This document shows positions 63,066-64,000 of a stretch of DNA of 64,000 bases, in pieces. Made by a program: the position numbers and the translations under genes. Below the pieces are notes generated by a model, which searched no databases, had not been told where the DNA came from, and saw only the letters and a list, made by a program, of their open reading frames with translations. The DNA is from Henricia sp. BOLD:AAB3569 (taxonomy: Eukaryota; Echinodermata; Asteroidea; Spinulosida; Echinasteridae), in the NCBI GenBank assembly GCA_037783545.1, contig JBBELK010000402.1, positions 310,001 to 374,000 on the forward strand, in the 5' to 3' direction. The stretch's first letter is position 1. The number at the start of each line of letters is the position of its first letter.

Positions 63066-64000
63066 CCTGTCAAATGAAAGACGGGGGCCCGTCTTTTATT
63101 ATTTCTTGTTTTTAATCGACTGGCATTAATCCTTGACGGAATTTTACGTTATTGGTACCAAATGAAAGCTGATAACTTTTTCTATTCTAGAAAAATGGCA
63201 ATTTAACTTCAAATTTTAATGCTCAAATTGGCCTAAAATCGGACAGTGCAACTTTAAAGGAAGAGAAAACACTTGCAGAGGGCTGCATAATTTTAAAGAA
63301 TATTTCTAGCATAACAAATTTGTCACAAAAATAGCACATAGTATGGAACCTTATTTCAAAACTTCTCATGTACATGTAAACATTTGAAAAATCTATTTTA
63401 ATTTTCGTCTAAATGCATGTCATCAGTGTTTCCCGCTGCTAAATGTTTTGTCCAGGCGCGGTAAGCAGCGCCCTCATGCGGCGAACACATTTGCCGCGTG
63501 AGAATGCTGTTCAAAACAAATGCATGTAACTGCCATGGCCGTAATCGACCGCAGATTGGGTTGCCGATGCGATAGATATATGTGGTAAGTGAACGATAAT
63601 AACACCAGTGGCTAGCGAATCATATCATGTTTAACATGTTTAGTGACTTCACACCTAATTTTGGAATAAAGATAAGAAAAATAGTCAGCAATAAAGATAA
63701 GAAAAATGCAACTTTATCAAGTAACATCCGTTTTATAAAATAACTTTCTTCCTCGCCAAGTACATGTAGCTTCAAGCTTTCAGCCCGGCTTTATTAGCAG
63801 TGGATTTTAAAATTCTGTAAATTCTACTTGTGTGTCATAAACACTGTACTCCTTCAGTACAGCTGTGACATAAAAACAACCATTGCGGCTGCACGTGCCT
63901 GGGCATTTAAATTTGAGGGGAAACAGTTGTAAATAACAGTTAAATGTCATGCCTGCTTCATCATTGCCTGCAGTGTCTTTCTTGACGGAGAGACTAATCC
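63066..64000. other. No gene recognised; one small hairpin
   Basis: AAAGACGGGGGCCCGTCTTT at 63078-63097 is a perfect palindrome with 9-10 bp arms, possibly a tiny fold-back. A pair of direct repeats (AAAGATAAGAAAAATAGTC-like) lies near 63668-63707. Nothing else stands out. Confidence 0.45.

Overview
The window looks like repeat-dominated nuclear DNA of a marine invertebrate, most likely a deuterostome such as an echinoderm. The reasons are AT-rich intron-like sequence, abundant TACATGTA and TAGGCCTA words, a dense crowd of short inverted-repeat transposons, tRNA-derived SINEs and an L2/CR1-type LINE. There is no bacterial-style gene packing, no RNA gene and no complete host gene that I can name. 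The organism call is inference from base composition and element types.

Layout. The first 47 kb is a higher-order array of diverged duplicated modules, and the same blocks recur in similar order. The blocks are: a non-coding block (100-1130, 40060-41440, 60690-61215); ~440-bp tandem units (1115-3660, single units at 5560, 27480 and 41430); ~110-bp satellite arrays (3.7-5.0, 24.1-24.9, 26.5-26.8, 34.5-35.7 kb, and reversed at 38.1-39.3 kb); an exon-bearing 'P' block (5990-11540, 27797-29250, 43400-45640); a block holding a broken transposase-like fragment (29.7 and 45.9 kb); a CpG-rich block (30.4 and 46.6 kb); and a 'U' block (17.9, 30.85 and 47.04 kb).

The most interesting coding signal is in the P blocks, on the minus strand. 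A short acidic exon (A, 36-45 nt) ends in a phase-2 donor. A transmembrane exon (B, 99-120 nt) is phase 2 on both sides. A tiny terminal exon (C) has a stop codon inside an AATAAA signal. Six complete B exons and eight A exons are seen, each with consensus splice sites and a length divisible by three. Together they would encode the acidic stalk, Ala/Gly-rich membrane span and basic tail of a single-pass membrane protein. I could not find a convincing N-terminal exon and do not recognise the family.

Mobile elements. A 5'-truncated, doubly mutated L2/CR1-like LINE (18384-21228) sits in one copy of the U duplication, and the other copy preserves the empty site. Empty-site comparison, or target-site duplications, also define several small DNA transposons: a CACTA-like hairpin with 3-bp TSDs, a MULE-like element with 9-bp TSDs, a hAT5-like CAGTGGCGGAT family with 5-bp TSDs, TTAA inserters, two GGGTCTTTC elements with 4-bp TSDs, and a 1.6-kb hAT-like element with 8-bp TSDs. 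Two tRNA-derived SINEs lie near the right end.

From about 47 to 64 kb the sequence is mostly single-copy within the window, with scattered inverted-repeat elements. Long parts of it hold nothing I can name; they are listed as such.
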